Shown in pieces: positions 47,869-56,419 of a stretch of DNA of 64,000 nt. The notes beneath the pieces were generated by a model. That model worked only from the letters and a program-made list of their open reading frames with translations. It did no database searches and was not told the origin of the DNA. Within the stretch, counting starts at the first letter, position 1. Each line of letters begins with the position of its first letter. The position numbers and the translations under genes are program-made. This stretch comes from Rhodospirillales bacterium (GTDB lineage: Bacteria; Pseudomonadota; Alphaproteobacteria; Rhodospirillales_A; JACZKS01): positions 1 to 64,000 of the forward strand of contig JABGRG010000001.1 of the NCBI GenBank assembly GCA_018648445.1, given 5' to 3'.

Positions 47869-48858
47869 GCCGGGCCCATCCAGAAACGCGCAGGTGCGGC
47901 GTTCCGCATAGTATTCGCCGCCGTCTGAAAACGTAACGAAGCCAACATGGCCGCCGTGTGGCGGCGTTTCCAAAAACAGGCTTGGGTTGGCGGTCGCTTC
48001 CGCGCGCGGAAAACATTCGGGAGCGAGCAGGGGGTCGTCGGCGGCGGACAGAATCAGGCTGGGCACGCGCACGGCGGGCAAAAACGGCTTGCAGCTTGCA
48101 AGACGGTAATACTCCGCCGATCCGGCAAACCCGTGCATGGGGGCTGTGTAGCGTTCGTCGAACTCATCGAAGGTGGAAATGGCGTCCAGCCCCGATACGT
48201 CCAGCTCGTTTCGAAACCGTTCCGATTTATTCCAGACTTTGCGGCGCAGGCTGCGCAGCAGGTATTCTGTGTAAATGCGATTTTGCGCGCGCCTCATGAC
48301 CCGGGCTGTGGCGGTGAGATCACAGGGAGCGGAAATCGTGACGGCACGGGTGACCTGCGGCGGCACGAAACCGGGATTTTCGCCCAGATATTTAAGAATT
48401 TGATTGCCGCCGATGGAAAACCCCACCAGCGCCACCTCGATATCGGTGTATCTGTTCAACGCGTGGCTCAGGACATGGCGCAAGTCCTCGGTGAAACCGC
48501 TGTGATAACTGGCCAGAAGGCGGTTCTCCGCACCGCCGCAGCCGCGCATGTTCCACGCCAGAACGTCCCACCCCCGCCGATTGAGCGCCGCCACCATTCC
48601 CAACACATACTTTCGCTGCGAATGACCTTCCAGCCCGTGTGAGATTATGGCCAGACGGGGGGCTAGACGGTGCGCACGCTGTTGTTCGTTACAGCTATGC
48701 CAGTCCAGATCAAGGAAATCCCCGTCCGGCGTTTCGATGCGTTCGGTCCGCGGACGCGTGGCGGCGACTTTGCGAAACAGGACCGGAAAAAGGGTTTGAA
48801 CATGACCGCTGCGCAGAAAAAAAGGCGACGCGTAGTCGGATGAGGATATAATCGGCAT
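47851..48858 (-). CDS. yheT: YheT-family alpha/beta hydrolase
   Basis: The 335-residue protein has FFLRSGHVQTLFP, a YheT start pattern, then IISHGLEGHSQRKYVLGMVAALNRRGWDVLAWNMRGCGGAENRL. The nucleophile elbow is VALVGFSIGGNQILKYLGE (G-x-S-x-G). The probable histidine is in HGGHVGFV and the acid in SAADDPLL. Substrates of the family are unknown. ATG 48858 matches the family start; 16 earlier codons are not family-like. Confidence 0.9.
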   Translation of the reverse strand: MPIISSSDYASPFFLRSGHVQTLFPVLFRKVAATRPRTERIETPDGDFLDLDWHSCNEQQRAHRLAPRLAIISHGLEGHSQRKYVLGMVAALNRRGWDVLAWNMRGCGGAENRLLASYHSGFTEDLRHVLSHALNRYTDIEVALVGFSIGGNQILKYLGENPGFVPPQVTRAVTISAPCDLTATARVMRRAQNRIYTEYLLRSLRRKVWNKSERFRNELDVSGLDAISTFDEFDERYTAPMHGFAGSAEYYRLASCKPFLPAVRVPSLILSAADDPLLAPECFPRAEATANPSLFLETPPHGGHVGFVTFSDGGEYYAERRTCAFLDGPGLAAQQ

Positions 48859-48991
48859 GATCGTTGCGTAATCCCTTTGGCGCTGCGTGTCAAAACCCGT
48901 TACCAAAAGCGGGCTGTATCAAGCGGGTCTTCGCCTGCGCAATTTACGTCGCGAAATGAGAAAAAAGCATAGATAGGACGGGGTAAACATT

Positions 48992-49237
48992 ATGAGGAAG
49001 ACACTGGTTTATGCCTTTATCGCCATGTTTTTCACGGCCATGACAACCTTCGCACTGCCGACCGATTCCTTCGCCAAGGGACCGAAGGCGGACAAGGAAG
49101 CGGCCAAGGAATGCAAAGACATCGCCGATCCGACCAAGAAGGACGAATGCGTCAAGAGCGCCGGGAAAAAAGACAAGAAAGACAAAAAGGATAAGAAGGA
49201 CAAGAAGGCGAAAAAGGACAAAAAGGGCAAGAAATAG
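48992..49237 (+). CDS. Small exported lysine-rich protein
   Basis: The 81-residue product has a Sec signal peptide (MRKTLVYAFIAMFFTAMTTFALP, likely cleavage near ADSFA-type residue 28) and a mature part of about 53 residues. The last 27 residues are almost only lysine with aspartate, alanine and glycine, in repeated KDK/KKD units. Two cysteines (ECKDIADPTKKDEC) could form a disulfide. It is too short for function prediction; a role in binding nucleic acid, LPS or membrane is conceivable by charge. Confidence 0.65.
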   Translation: MRKTLVYAFIAMFFTAMTTFALPTDSFAKGPKADKEAAKECKDIADPTKKDECVKSAGKKDKKDKKDKKDKKAKKDKKGKK

Positions 49238-49273
49238 ACCGGGCGGGATGTCTCGGCCTGCGGTCCATTTTTT
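49237..49273 (+). terminator. Possible terminator after the lysine-rich gene
   Basis: GACCG (49237-49241) can pair with CGGTC (49261-49265), with an imperfect inner stem, followed two bases later by six T residues (49268-49273). The stem is bulged, so this is a weak call. Confidence 0.35.
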
Positions 49274-49301
49274 AACCAGATGAATTCAAGGACAAAGACG
49301 A

Positions 49302-49472
49302 ATGAACATTCTGCGCATTATCATTGCCATTTTTCTGCCCCCCGTGGCGGCGTTTCTGACTGTCGGCATTGGCTTGCACTTCTGGCTGAACCTTATCCTG
49401 ACACTTTGTTTTTTCGTGCCGGGCATGATCCACGCGCTGTGGCTGGTGGTTAAGAAAGCCGGGGACGACTAA
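49302..49472 (+). CDS. Pmp3/YqaE-family small membrane protein
   Basis: This 56-residue product is MNILRIIIAIFLPPVAAF followed by LTVGIGLHFWLNLILTLCFFVPGMIHALWLVVKKAGDD. The FLPP motif in the first helix and FVPGMIHALWLV in the second are the Pmp3/YqaE (UPF0057) signature. The two-helix protein is known in yeast and plants to modulate membrane potential and ion homeostasis. The start ATG has GGACAAAGACGA upstream. It lies between the lysine-rich gene and the diguanylate cyclase and is short enough to be missed by many gene finders. Confidence 0.9.
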   Translation: MNILRIIIAIFLPPVAAFLTVGIGLHFWLNLILTLCFFVPGMIHALWLVVKKAGDD

Positions 49473-49592
49473 CCCTTCCGTTTTGGCCCCTTCATTTCTA
49501 CAATCTTCCAAATTGGGTCAGATTCGTGGCATAAACCCGCGAACGAAAATGCGGGAACTTCGGGGCGTCCGGAAAAGGTTCGAAAAATCAGT

Positions 49593-51032
49593 ATGTCGAA
49601 CGATGGAAAGCGGTTTGTCGCCATTCTCGGCGCTCTCATTCTGGCCGGGTTTCTGGCGACCAGTCTGGTTAGCTATTTCGTAGCGCGCGACTCGCTGACC
49701 GATCAGATCGCCGAAAGCACCCTGCCGCTGACCAGCAATAATATTTTCTCGGAAATTCAGCGCGATCTTTTGCGCCCCGTTTTTATCTCCTCGCTCATGG
49801 CCCAGGATACTTTCGTTCGGGATTGGGCCCTGAATGGAGAGAAAGAACCCGATCAGATCGTGCGCTATCTCAAGGAAATCCAGGACCGCTACAAAACCGT
49901 CACAAGTTTCTTTGTCTCCGATCGTTCGCATAAGTACTACCACGCGGGCGGCGTGCATCGCCGGGTGGCGGCGGACAACCCCCGTGATGCGTGGTACTTC
50001 CGCGTTCGCGACATAGCCGGGGATTACGAAATCAACGTGGATCCCGACGAGATCAACAAGGACGCGGTCACGGTCTTCATTAATCATAAGGTCTACGATT
50101 ACGCGGGCCGGTATATCGGCGCCACGGGCGTGGGCTTGGGGGTTACGGCCGTCAAGGAATTGCTGGAGACCTTCCGGCAACGCTTTGGCCGGATGGTCTA
50201 CTTCGTTGACCTGGAAGGCAACGTCACCCTGCATGGCGCCGATTTCGACAGACCGGGGAACATTCGCGATCGCGAGGGATTGGCGGCGGTTGCAACGCAG
50301 CTTCTGGGATCGCCCGAGGGGTCGTTTTCCTACAGGAACGATGGCCGGACCTTTTATCTCAACAGCCGCCTTGTCCCCGAATTCCATTGGATTCTGATTG
50401 TCGAGCAGGACGGGGCGTCGACCGGGGAGTCAATTCTGCAGACCCTGCTTGCCAATCTCGCCATCTGCCTGGTCATCACTGCGGTTGTTATCATGATCGC
50501 CATTTATACCGTTCGCGGGTATCAGAGGCGTCTTGAGGACATGGCGACCACGGACAAGTTGACCGGTTTGGCCAACCGACAGTTGCTTGACGTGGTACTC
50601 GACCAAAATCTGAAATCCGTGAAACGATCGGGCAGCCCACTTTCCATGGTCATTTTCGACATCGACCATTTCAAATCGGTCAACGACCAGCACGGGCATG
50701 TGGTTGGTGACGCGGTGATCAAAAACATCGCTCATATCGCCGGCCAGTGTGTTCGCGAATCGGATTTCCTTTATCGCTGGGGCGGCGAGGAATTTCTGGC
50801 CGTGCTCCCCGAATGTTCCGCCGATCAGGCGCGCGGATTTGCCGAGAGAATCCGCAGAAAAGTCGAGGTGACGGTCAGTCATTGCGGCGACACCAATGTT
50901 TCCGTCACGGTCAGTCTGGGGGTTGCGCAAGTGGGCGAAGGCGAAACAGCCAACAAATTGATCAAGCGCACTGACAAAGCCCTTTTCGCCGCCAAAGAGG
51001 CCGGTCGCAACCGCGTCTTGGTGGCGGAATAG
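49593..51032 (+). CDS. Membrane diguanylate cyclase with extracellular sensor domain
   Basis: The 479-residue protein has one N-terminal transmembrane helix (about 9-31), a periplasmic dCache-like sensor (about 35-280), and a second helix (about 285-308). The C-terminal GGDEF domain (320-479) has MATTDKLTGLANRQ, VIFDIDHFKSVNDQHGHVVGDAVI and the active site RWGGEEF at about residue 396. The RxxD pattern RESD sits five residues before GGEEF, so product inhibition by cyclic di-GMP is likely. It makes cyclic di-GMP in response to a periplasmic ligand. The catalytic signature is intact. Confidence 0.95.
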   Translation: MSNDGKRFVAILGALILAGFLATSLVSYFVARDSLTDQIAESTLPLTSNNIFSEIQRDLLRPVFISSLMAQDTFVRDWALNGEKEPDQIVRYLKEIQDRYKTVTSFFVSDRSHKYYHAGGVHRRVAADNPRDAWYFRVRDIAGDYEINVDPDEINKDAVTVFINHKVYDYAGRYIGATGVGLGVTAVKELLETFRQRFGRMVYFVDLEGNVTLHGADFDRPGNIRDREGLAAVATQLLGSPEGSFSYRNDGRTFYLNSRLVPEFHWILIVEQDGASTGESILQTLLANLAICLVITAVVIMIAIYTVRGYQRRLEDMATTDKLTGLANRQLLDVVLDQNLKSVKRSGSPLSMVIFDIDHFKSVNDQHGHVVGDAVIKNIAHIAGQCVRESDFLYRWGGEEFLAVLPECSADQARGFAERIRRKVEVTVSHCGDTNVSVTVSLGVAQVGEGETANKLIKRTDKALFAAKEAGRNRVLVAE

Positions 51033-51033
51033 G

Positions 51034-52507
51034 TTACGTTCCCATCAAAACGGCGCTGCGTCCGGGCACGACGCGGCGGTATGAAAGGGCTTCGGCGATG
51101 TGCAGGCGGGTCACGCCGTCACTTCCGTCGAGATCGGCCAGGGTTCGTGCGACCCGTAAAACCCGGTGGTAGCCGCGCGCCGTGATGCGCAGCCGTCCGG
51201 CGGCTTCGGCCAGAAGAGCTTGCCCCGCAGAATCGGGAGCGGCGACGCTTTCCAGCAATTTCCCGTCGGCTTCGGCGTTGGTGCGCACCGGGCGGCCCGA
51301 CACTTCAATCCCTGCGTAGCGGGCCTTCTGCACACTCCTCGCAGTATTGACGCGCGCGGCGATATCGGCGCTGTTTTCGGCGGGCGGCGGCAGGGACAGA
51401 TCGGCCGGATTGACCGCGGGCACTTCCACATGCAGATCGATGCGATCAAACAGCGGCCCGGAAATTTTGGACTGATAATCGACGGCGCATTTGGGGGCGC
51501 GGTTGCAGGCCTGGGCGGGGTCATCCAGATAGCCGCAGCGGCACGGGTTCATGGCCGCGACAAGCTGAAAGCGGGCCGGATATGTGACATGCGCGTTGGC
51601 ACGCGCCACACTGGCGCGCCCGGTTTCAATGGGCCAGCGACACCTCGCCCGGCCGCACCCGATGGCCGCCGCCGACCAGGGCTGGCAACGACGCCGAATG
51701 GTGCGGATCGCGAAACGGCCTGCGCCGGATCAGCCCGTCCTCGGGGATGTCGCCCGCCAGACTGTGGATCATGCTGACTTCCAGCGCTTCGACCGCGTCG
51801 AGCGGCGGCAACAGCCCCGGCAGGCGCGACGCCAGCATGGATTTGCCCGCGCCCGGCGGTCCCACCATCAGCATGTTATGACCACCGGCCGCCGCGATTT
51901 CCAGCGCGCGCTTGGCGGTTTCCTGCCCCTTGATATCCGCCATGTCGGGATAGATTACGTGATCGGCGGCCAGTTTGGCCTCGGGCGCGCCGATCAGTTG
52001 AGTTCCCTTGAAGTGGTTGATCAGGGCCAGAAGATGGTGGGGCGCCAAAACCGTCAGATCGCCCGCCCAGGCCGCTTCCCCGCCTTGTGAAGCGGGACAG
52101 ATCAAGCCGCGATCATTGGCGTTGGCATGAATGGCGGCGGGCAACACGCCGGAAACCGGGGCCAGCGCTCCGTCCAGCGCCAACTCGCCCAAGGCGCAAT
52201 AGCCTTCGATCTCGTCGGCGGGCACCGCCCCCATGACGGCCAAAACGCCCAAGGCAATGGGCAAATCGAAATGCCCGCCTTCCTTCAACAGGTCGGCGGG
52301 CGAAAGATTTACGGTAATGCGTTTGGGCGGCAGCGCCAGGCCCAGTGAATTCAACGCCGCGCGAACCCGCTCGCGGCTTTCGGCGACGGCCTTGTCGGGC
52401 AAACCGACGATGGTGAAGGCGGGCAAGCCGGATGCCATTTGCACCTGGACATCCACGTCCAACACATCAATTCCCGAGAACGCCACCGACCCGACACGCG
52501 CGACCAA
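51034..52507 (-). pseudogene. comM: YifB/ComM AAA+ ATPase gene with an internal deletion
   Basis: The first part (52507-51626, about 293 codons) has the N-terminal ComM domain, Walker A VGPPGAGKS and HHSASLPALVGGGHRVRPGEVSLAH, then a frameshift stop TGA. The second part (51609-51034) resumes with ARANAHVTYPARFQLVAAMNPCRCGYLDDPAQACNRAPK and the C-terminal domain. In intact family members NGVLFLDELPEF and the following segment up to ETGR lie between SLAH and this point; about 71 bases are missing there. The lost part includes Walker B. The junction is at 51628/51629. Either a deletion or an assembly error. Confidence 0.88.
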
Positions 52508-52579
52508 AGGTTGAGACCCCTTCTTCTGTTGTCGCCGATCATAGGGGTCAAACGGCGCGGCGTGAAGGGGTTCGGCGTA

Positions 52580-53551
52580 TTACTTTTGCGGTTCTTTATC
52601 CCGCGTCGCCGCAAACCGCCGTTCGATGGCGTCCCAGAGGGTGGATTCGAGGCAGACGTTGTCGTAGCGGTTGATTTCCTGCAAGCCGGTGGGTGAGGTC
52701 ACGTTGATTTCGGTGAGGTAGTCGCCGATGACGTCGATGCCGACGAAGATTTGGCCCATTTCGCGCAAGGCCGGGCCGATGGCGGCGCAGATTTCGGCGT
52801 CGCGCGCGCTCAGAACTTCCTTCACCGCCTTGCCGCCCACATGCATGTTTGAGCGCGCCTCGCCCGCCTGTGGGATGCGCAGGATGACGCCGACGGCCTC
52901 GCCGTCCACCAGAATGATGCGCTTGTCGCCTTCGCGCACTTCGGGGATGTAGGCCTGGATCATCAAGGGTTCGCGCGACGTGCCTTCGAACATTTCAATG
53001 AGGGAATTGAGGTTCTCGTCGTCGGGCGTCACGTGAAATACGCCCGCGCCACCGTTGCCATACAACGGCTTGACGATGATGTCCTTGTGTTCGGCGCGAA
53101 AGTCATTAATGGCCGCGCGGTCCGACGTAATCAGGGTCGGCGGCAACAGTTCCGGAAAGTCCAGCATAAACAGCTTCTCCGGTGCGTTGCGGACCTCAGC
53201 GGGATCGTTGACCACCAGGGTTTGCGGGTGAATGCGCTCCAGCAAATGGGTGGTGGTGATGTACGAGAGATCAAAGGGCGGGTCCTGACGCAAAAGCACC
53301 ACGTCGGCATCCGCCCCAAGATCGAGCGGGACCGGATCGCCCAGTTCGAAATGATCGCCATATTTACGCCGGACCTTCAGGCTTTGCGCGCGCGCCGTCA
53401 GGCGGCCGGCCTGAAAGGCCAGATCCCTGGGCTGGTAATAAAACAGCCGGTGGCCGCGCGCTTGCGCTTCAAGGGCCAGAACGAAGGTGCTGTCGGCATC
53501 GATGTCGATGCCGTCGATGGGGTCCATCTGAATGGCGACCGTCAAGGTCAT
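52580..53551 (-). CDS. gshB: Glutathione synthetase
   Basis: The 323-residue ATP-grasp enzyme joins gamma-glutamylcysteine and glycine. Family patterns are [141 protein letters not shown]. Length is standard. Upstream on the same strand are the SirB1-type and BON genes. Confidence 0.97.
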   Translation of the reverse strand: MTLTVAIQMDPIDGIDIDADSTFVLALEAQARGHRLFYYQPRDLAFQAGRLTARAQSLKVRRKYGDHFELGDPVPLDLGADADVVLLRQDPPFDLSYITTTHLLERIHPQTLVVNDPAEVRNAPEKLFMLDFPELLPPTLITSDRAAINDFRAEHKDIIVKPLYGNGGAGVFHVTPDDENLNSLIEMFEGTSREPLMIQAYIPEVREGDKRIILVDGEAVGVILRIPQAGEARSNMHVGGKAVKEVLSARDAEICAAIGPALREMGQIFVGIDVIGDYLTEINVTSPTGLQEINRYDNVCLESTLWDAIERRFAATRDKEPQK

Positions 53552-53579
53552 TAAATCTGTTCCTCGGTTGTTAGCTTGC

Positions 53580-54419
53580 TTAGTTAATTAGGCTTTTCAT
53601 TTCTTGCAAGAGGGCCTGGGCTTCGCGGCGGCTGGTGGGGTCGGCATCGTATTTAAGATACTCCTCCAGCGCCGCCACCGCTGCCGAGCAATTGCCCAGC
53701 CGCGCATTGATCAAACCCGATTCACGCCACGGATCGGCGACCATCGGCGCAAAAAGAGCAATGGTTTCAATGGTTTCCAAGGCCTTCTTCATGCGGCCTG
53801 CGCGAATCAGCCGAACCTTTATATTGTTTTGTAATCGAAACAAAATAGCGCGCTTGGACATGGGCGCATACCCGCCCGGCGTCAATTCGGCGTCCAGCCC
53901 TTCGGCCGCCTTTAGAAGCGCGCGCAGGTCCGCCGGTTCGAGCACTCGGCAACCGTCCGCCGGGTCGAGCACGGCCCGTTCGCCGTCCTTTTCCATACGA
54001 ATCAGGAAGCGCGCCGGGAAATCAAGGCCGACCATATTCCAGCCCAGAACCTCGGCCACGTGCAGATGGATAATGCCCAGCGCCACCGGCAGGCCGCGGC
54101 GCGCATCAATGACCCGCATCAGGTTGGCGGCATCCAGGTCCTCGAAGGTTTCTTCCTCGCAGCCGTATCCATAGCGCCGCGTCAGCACGTGCGACAGGGC
54201 TTGCACCTGATCGCCCAGATCGCTTGTCCCGCGGGCGCTGCCCGCATAGGTGCCGACCTCGGTGGAAATTTTGGCCAGATGCCGGTGATAGGGTTCAAGG
54301 CTGGCGCGAGGCCGTCTGGCGGAAGCCAGCAGTAGCGCGGTCTCCGCCAGATCGATCTCGTCATCGGCCAACGCGCCGATTGCGCTCAGACTTTTGCGAG
54401 TTTTAGCCGGAAGTCTCAC
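53580..54419 (-). CDS. SirB1/transglutaminase-like TPR protein
   Basis: The 279-residue protein has the SirB1 domain: [69 protein letters not shown], followed by TPR-like helices ([36 protein letters not shown]). The family is of unknown biochemical role; the usual transglutaminase cysteine is not clear. It lies 10 bases after the BON lipoprotein gene in the gshB cluster. Confidence 0.85.
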   Translation of the reverse strand: MRLPAKTRKSLSAIGALADDEIDLAETALLLASARRPRASLEPYHRHLAKISTEVGTYAGSARGTSDLGDQVQALSHVLTRRYGYGCEEETFEDLDAANLMRVIDARRGLPVALGIIHLHVAEVLGWNMVGLDFPARFLIRMEKDGERAVLDPADGCRVLEPADLRALLKAAEGLDAELTPGGYAPMSKRAILFRLQNNIKVRLIRAGRMKKALETIETIALFAPMVADPWRESGLINARLGNCSAAVAALEEYLKYDADPTSRREAQALLQEMKSLIN

Positions 54420-54429
54420 ACTGGAAGCC

Positions 54430-55023
54430 TCACGAAGGTCCCTTCACCCGGACATGGCTGATAACGTTCTTCACGTAGTCAATCTCGCGGGCGTGCGCCA
54501 ATACGCGATCCAGTTCGGCCTGTGATTGGGCGATTCCGATAATGTAGACGGTGCCGTTCACGGTTTCGAACACGTAGTTCACCGCCATAATGTCCCTGTT
54601 GAAGGTGATCTGTGTTTTTAGCTGCGCCGTGATCCAGGAATCCTTGGCCAGAACGACCGCGCCGCCACCGGCCAACTGGATTTCATTCAGCACCTCGCGA
54701 ACCCCGCTTACGGTCCAGGCGAGCTTCACGGCATCGGCGCGCATTTGCTCGCTTGAAGCGATACCGGTCAACAGGGCACGACCTTCGTAGACCTCCACGC
54801 CGATCTTGACGGGAAGCATCTGATCTTTTTCGAGGTAAGACCCCAGAATCGATGCCTCGATTTTCAGATCCGTGGCCGCGCCCTCAATGCCGCGATCCGA
54901 ATAGGCGGCGACGCCCGCCGTCGCGCCCGCGCCGACCACGACGCCGGTGCAACCCTGAAGGCCCATTGCGGCTGCTAAGACGAGAACGAACCCTAATGCC
55001 GCCGCGCTTGACGATCGTTTCAT
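54430..55023 (-). CDS. BON-domain outer-membrane lipoprotein
   Basis: The 197-residue protein has a lipoprotein signal (LQGC lipobox, Cys25) and two BON domains (about residues 50-115 and 125-190; VGVEVYEGRALLTGIASSEQMRADAVKLAWTVSGVREVLNEIQL, FETVNGTVYIIGIAQSQAELDRVLAHAREIDYVKNVISHV). It resembles DolP/YraP-type proteins that guard outer-membrane integrity. It lies beside yraN, rsmI and lppC-type genes, a neighbourhood that also occurs in gammaproteobacteria. Confidence 0.88.
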   Translation of the reverse strand: MKRSSSAAALGFVLVLAAAMGLQGCTGVVVGAGATAGVAAYSDRGIEGAATDLKIEASILGSYLEKDQMLPVKIGVEVYEGRALLTGIASSEQMRADAVKLAWTVSGVREVLNEIQLAGGGAVVLAKDSWITAQLKTQITFNRDIMAVNYVFETVNGTVYIIGIAQSQAELDRVLAHAREIDYVKNVISHVRVKGPS

Positions 55024-55113
55024 GTGTTTGACTCCTTAAATTCCAACAGGGATCGGGGTCCCGTATCGAGCGCATTCTAATCGCGGTTGCCGTTTGCCGG
55101 AAGAGGGAAGCGT

Positions 55114-55488
55114 TCAATCGGGCCGCCAGGCGTCGACGATGTGGCGCGGGACTTGCCACGGCGTTACCAAAATGACGTCAAAGCGCATGGAAAGTTCGGC
55201 CAGATGCGGATAACGGGCGATGAAGGCCAGAGCGGCCCGCGTTATGCGCCGGCGCTGGTTTGGCCCCAGAGCGTCGGCGGCTGCAATAGCGTCGGCCCGT
55301 GCCTTGACTTCAACAAACGCGATCAAGGAACCGCGCCGCGCCACGATATCAATCTCGCCCACCGGGGTTTTGTGGCGCGCCGCCAGAATGCGATACCCTT
55401 TCACGCGCAAGTATCCGGCGGCCAAACGTTCGGCGAAGCGCCCGAATCGCCATGCGTGTTGGCGCTTGGAGGTCGGTTTGGCCGGCAT
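55114..55488 (-). CDS. yraN: YraN-family endonuclease-like protein (UPF0102)
   Basis: The 124-residue product has RFGRFAERLAAGYLRVKGYRILAARHKTPVGEIDIVARRGSLIAFVEVKAR, where GEIDIVAR and FVEVKAR form the restriction-enzyme-like nuclease core. The rest (ITRAALAFIARYPHLAELSMRFDVILV) is typical of UPF0102. The ATG shares one base with the rsmI stop. Function is unknown; a nuclease role is inferred from the fold. Confidence 0.92.
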   Translation of the reverse strand: MPAKPTSKRQHAWRFGRFAERLAAGYLRVKGYRILAARHKTPVGEIDIVARRGSLIAFVEVKARADAIAAADALGPNQRRRITRAALAFIARYPHLAELSMRFDVILVTPWQVPRHIVDAWRPD

Positions 55489-56408
55489 CAATGCGTTTCC
55501 GTCAAAGCGAGCGCGCGGGCGTAGACATCGCGCTTGGACCACCCGGCGCTCAGCGAAACAAGAGCGGCGGCGTCGCGCACGCGGTTCGTTTTCAAGGCCT
55601 CAATCAGGGCGTCGTCGACTTCTTCGGGCGAATATTTCCGCGCCTCAGCGCTTGGCGGCGCGACGACCAGCGTCACCTCGCCCTTGGGCGGGCCGGAGGC
55701 GGCGAAATGTTCGGCCAGTTCGCCAAGGGGGGCGCGCCGCACTTCTTCGAACATTTTGGTCAGTTCGCGGGCCATGGCGGCATGGCGCGGCCCCAGAACC
55801 TCGGCCATGTCGGCCAGTGAAGCGGCCAGCCGCTTGGGGCTTTCCAGAAACACCAGGGTCGCCGGAACGTTTGCCACTTTGGCCAGTGCCTTTTTGCGCG
55901 GTCCCGTCTTGGGGGGCAGAAAACCGGCGAACATGAAGCGGTCCGTGGGCAGGCCCGACAGCTGCAGGGCGGTCAGCACCGAGGATGCGCCGGGGGCTGC
56001 CGTCACCGGAATCCCTTCCGCAATGCATTCGCGGACCAGCGTGAAACCGGGATCGGACACCATGGGCGTGCCTGCGTCCGACACCAACGCCACGCTTTCG
56101 CCATTTTTCAGTCGCTTGATAAGGGCGGGCCGAACCTTGTCCGCGTTGTGCTCGTGATAGGGCGTCAGTTTGGCGGAAATGCCGTGCAACGCGAACAGTT
56201 TGGCGGTTACGCGGGTGTCTTCGCAGGCCACCGTATGGGCGCTGCGAAGGACATCGAGAGCCCGCAAGGTGATGTCGGCGGCGTTGCCGATAGGGGTGGC
56301 GACAAGAACCAGACCCACGGGCGGCGAAACCGACCGTTTACTAAGGGGCGCGCTGTCGATAGGCTCAGGCCCGGCTTCGGCCCCAGGATGAACTGAATGC
56401 GGAGGCAT
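55488..56408 (-). CDS. rsmI: 16S rRNA 2'-O-ribose C1402 methyltransferase RsmI
   Basis: The 306-residue protein has GLVLVATPIGNAADITLRALDVLRSAHTVACEDTRVTAKLFALHGI, HEHNADKVRPALIKRLKNGESVALVSDAGTPMVSDPGFTLVRECI, PVTAAPGASSVLTALQLSGLP and FAGFLPPKTGPRKKAL, all RsmI hallmarks. The start at 56408 leaves only 11 bases to the divergent lipoprotein gene. Upstream open codons, including an ATG at 56465, lie over that gene and were not used. Confidence 0.95.
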   Translation of the reverse strand: MPPHSVHPGAEAGPEPIDSAPLSKRSVSPPVGLVLVATPIGNAADITLRALDVLRSAHTVACEDTRVTAKLFALHGISAKLTPYHEHNADKVRPALIKRLKNGESVALVSDAGTPMVSDPGFTLVRECIAEGIPVTAAPGASSVLTALQLSGLPTDRFMFAGFLPPKTGPRKKALAKVANVPATLVFLESPKRLAASLADMAEVLGPRHAAMARELTKMFEEVRRAPLGELAEHFAASGPPKGEVTLVVAPPSAEARKYSPEEVDDALIEALKTNRVRDAAALVSLSAGWSKRDVYARALALTETH

Positions 56409-56419
56409 TGCGCCGGGCG

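Noticed and set aside
53028..53040. parS-like fragment TCACGTGAAAT inside gshB
   Set aside because: Only about two thirds of the consensus matches; likely chance in coding DNA.
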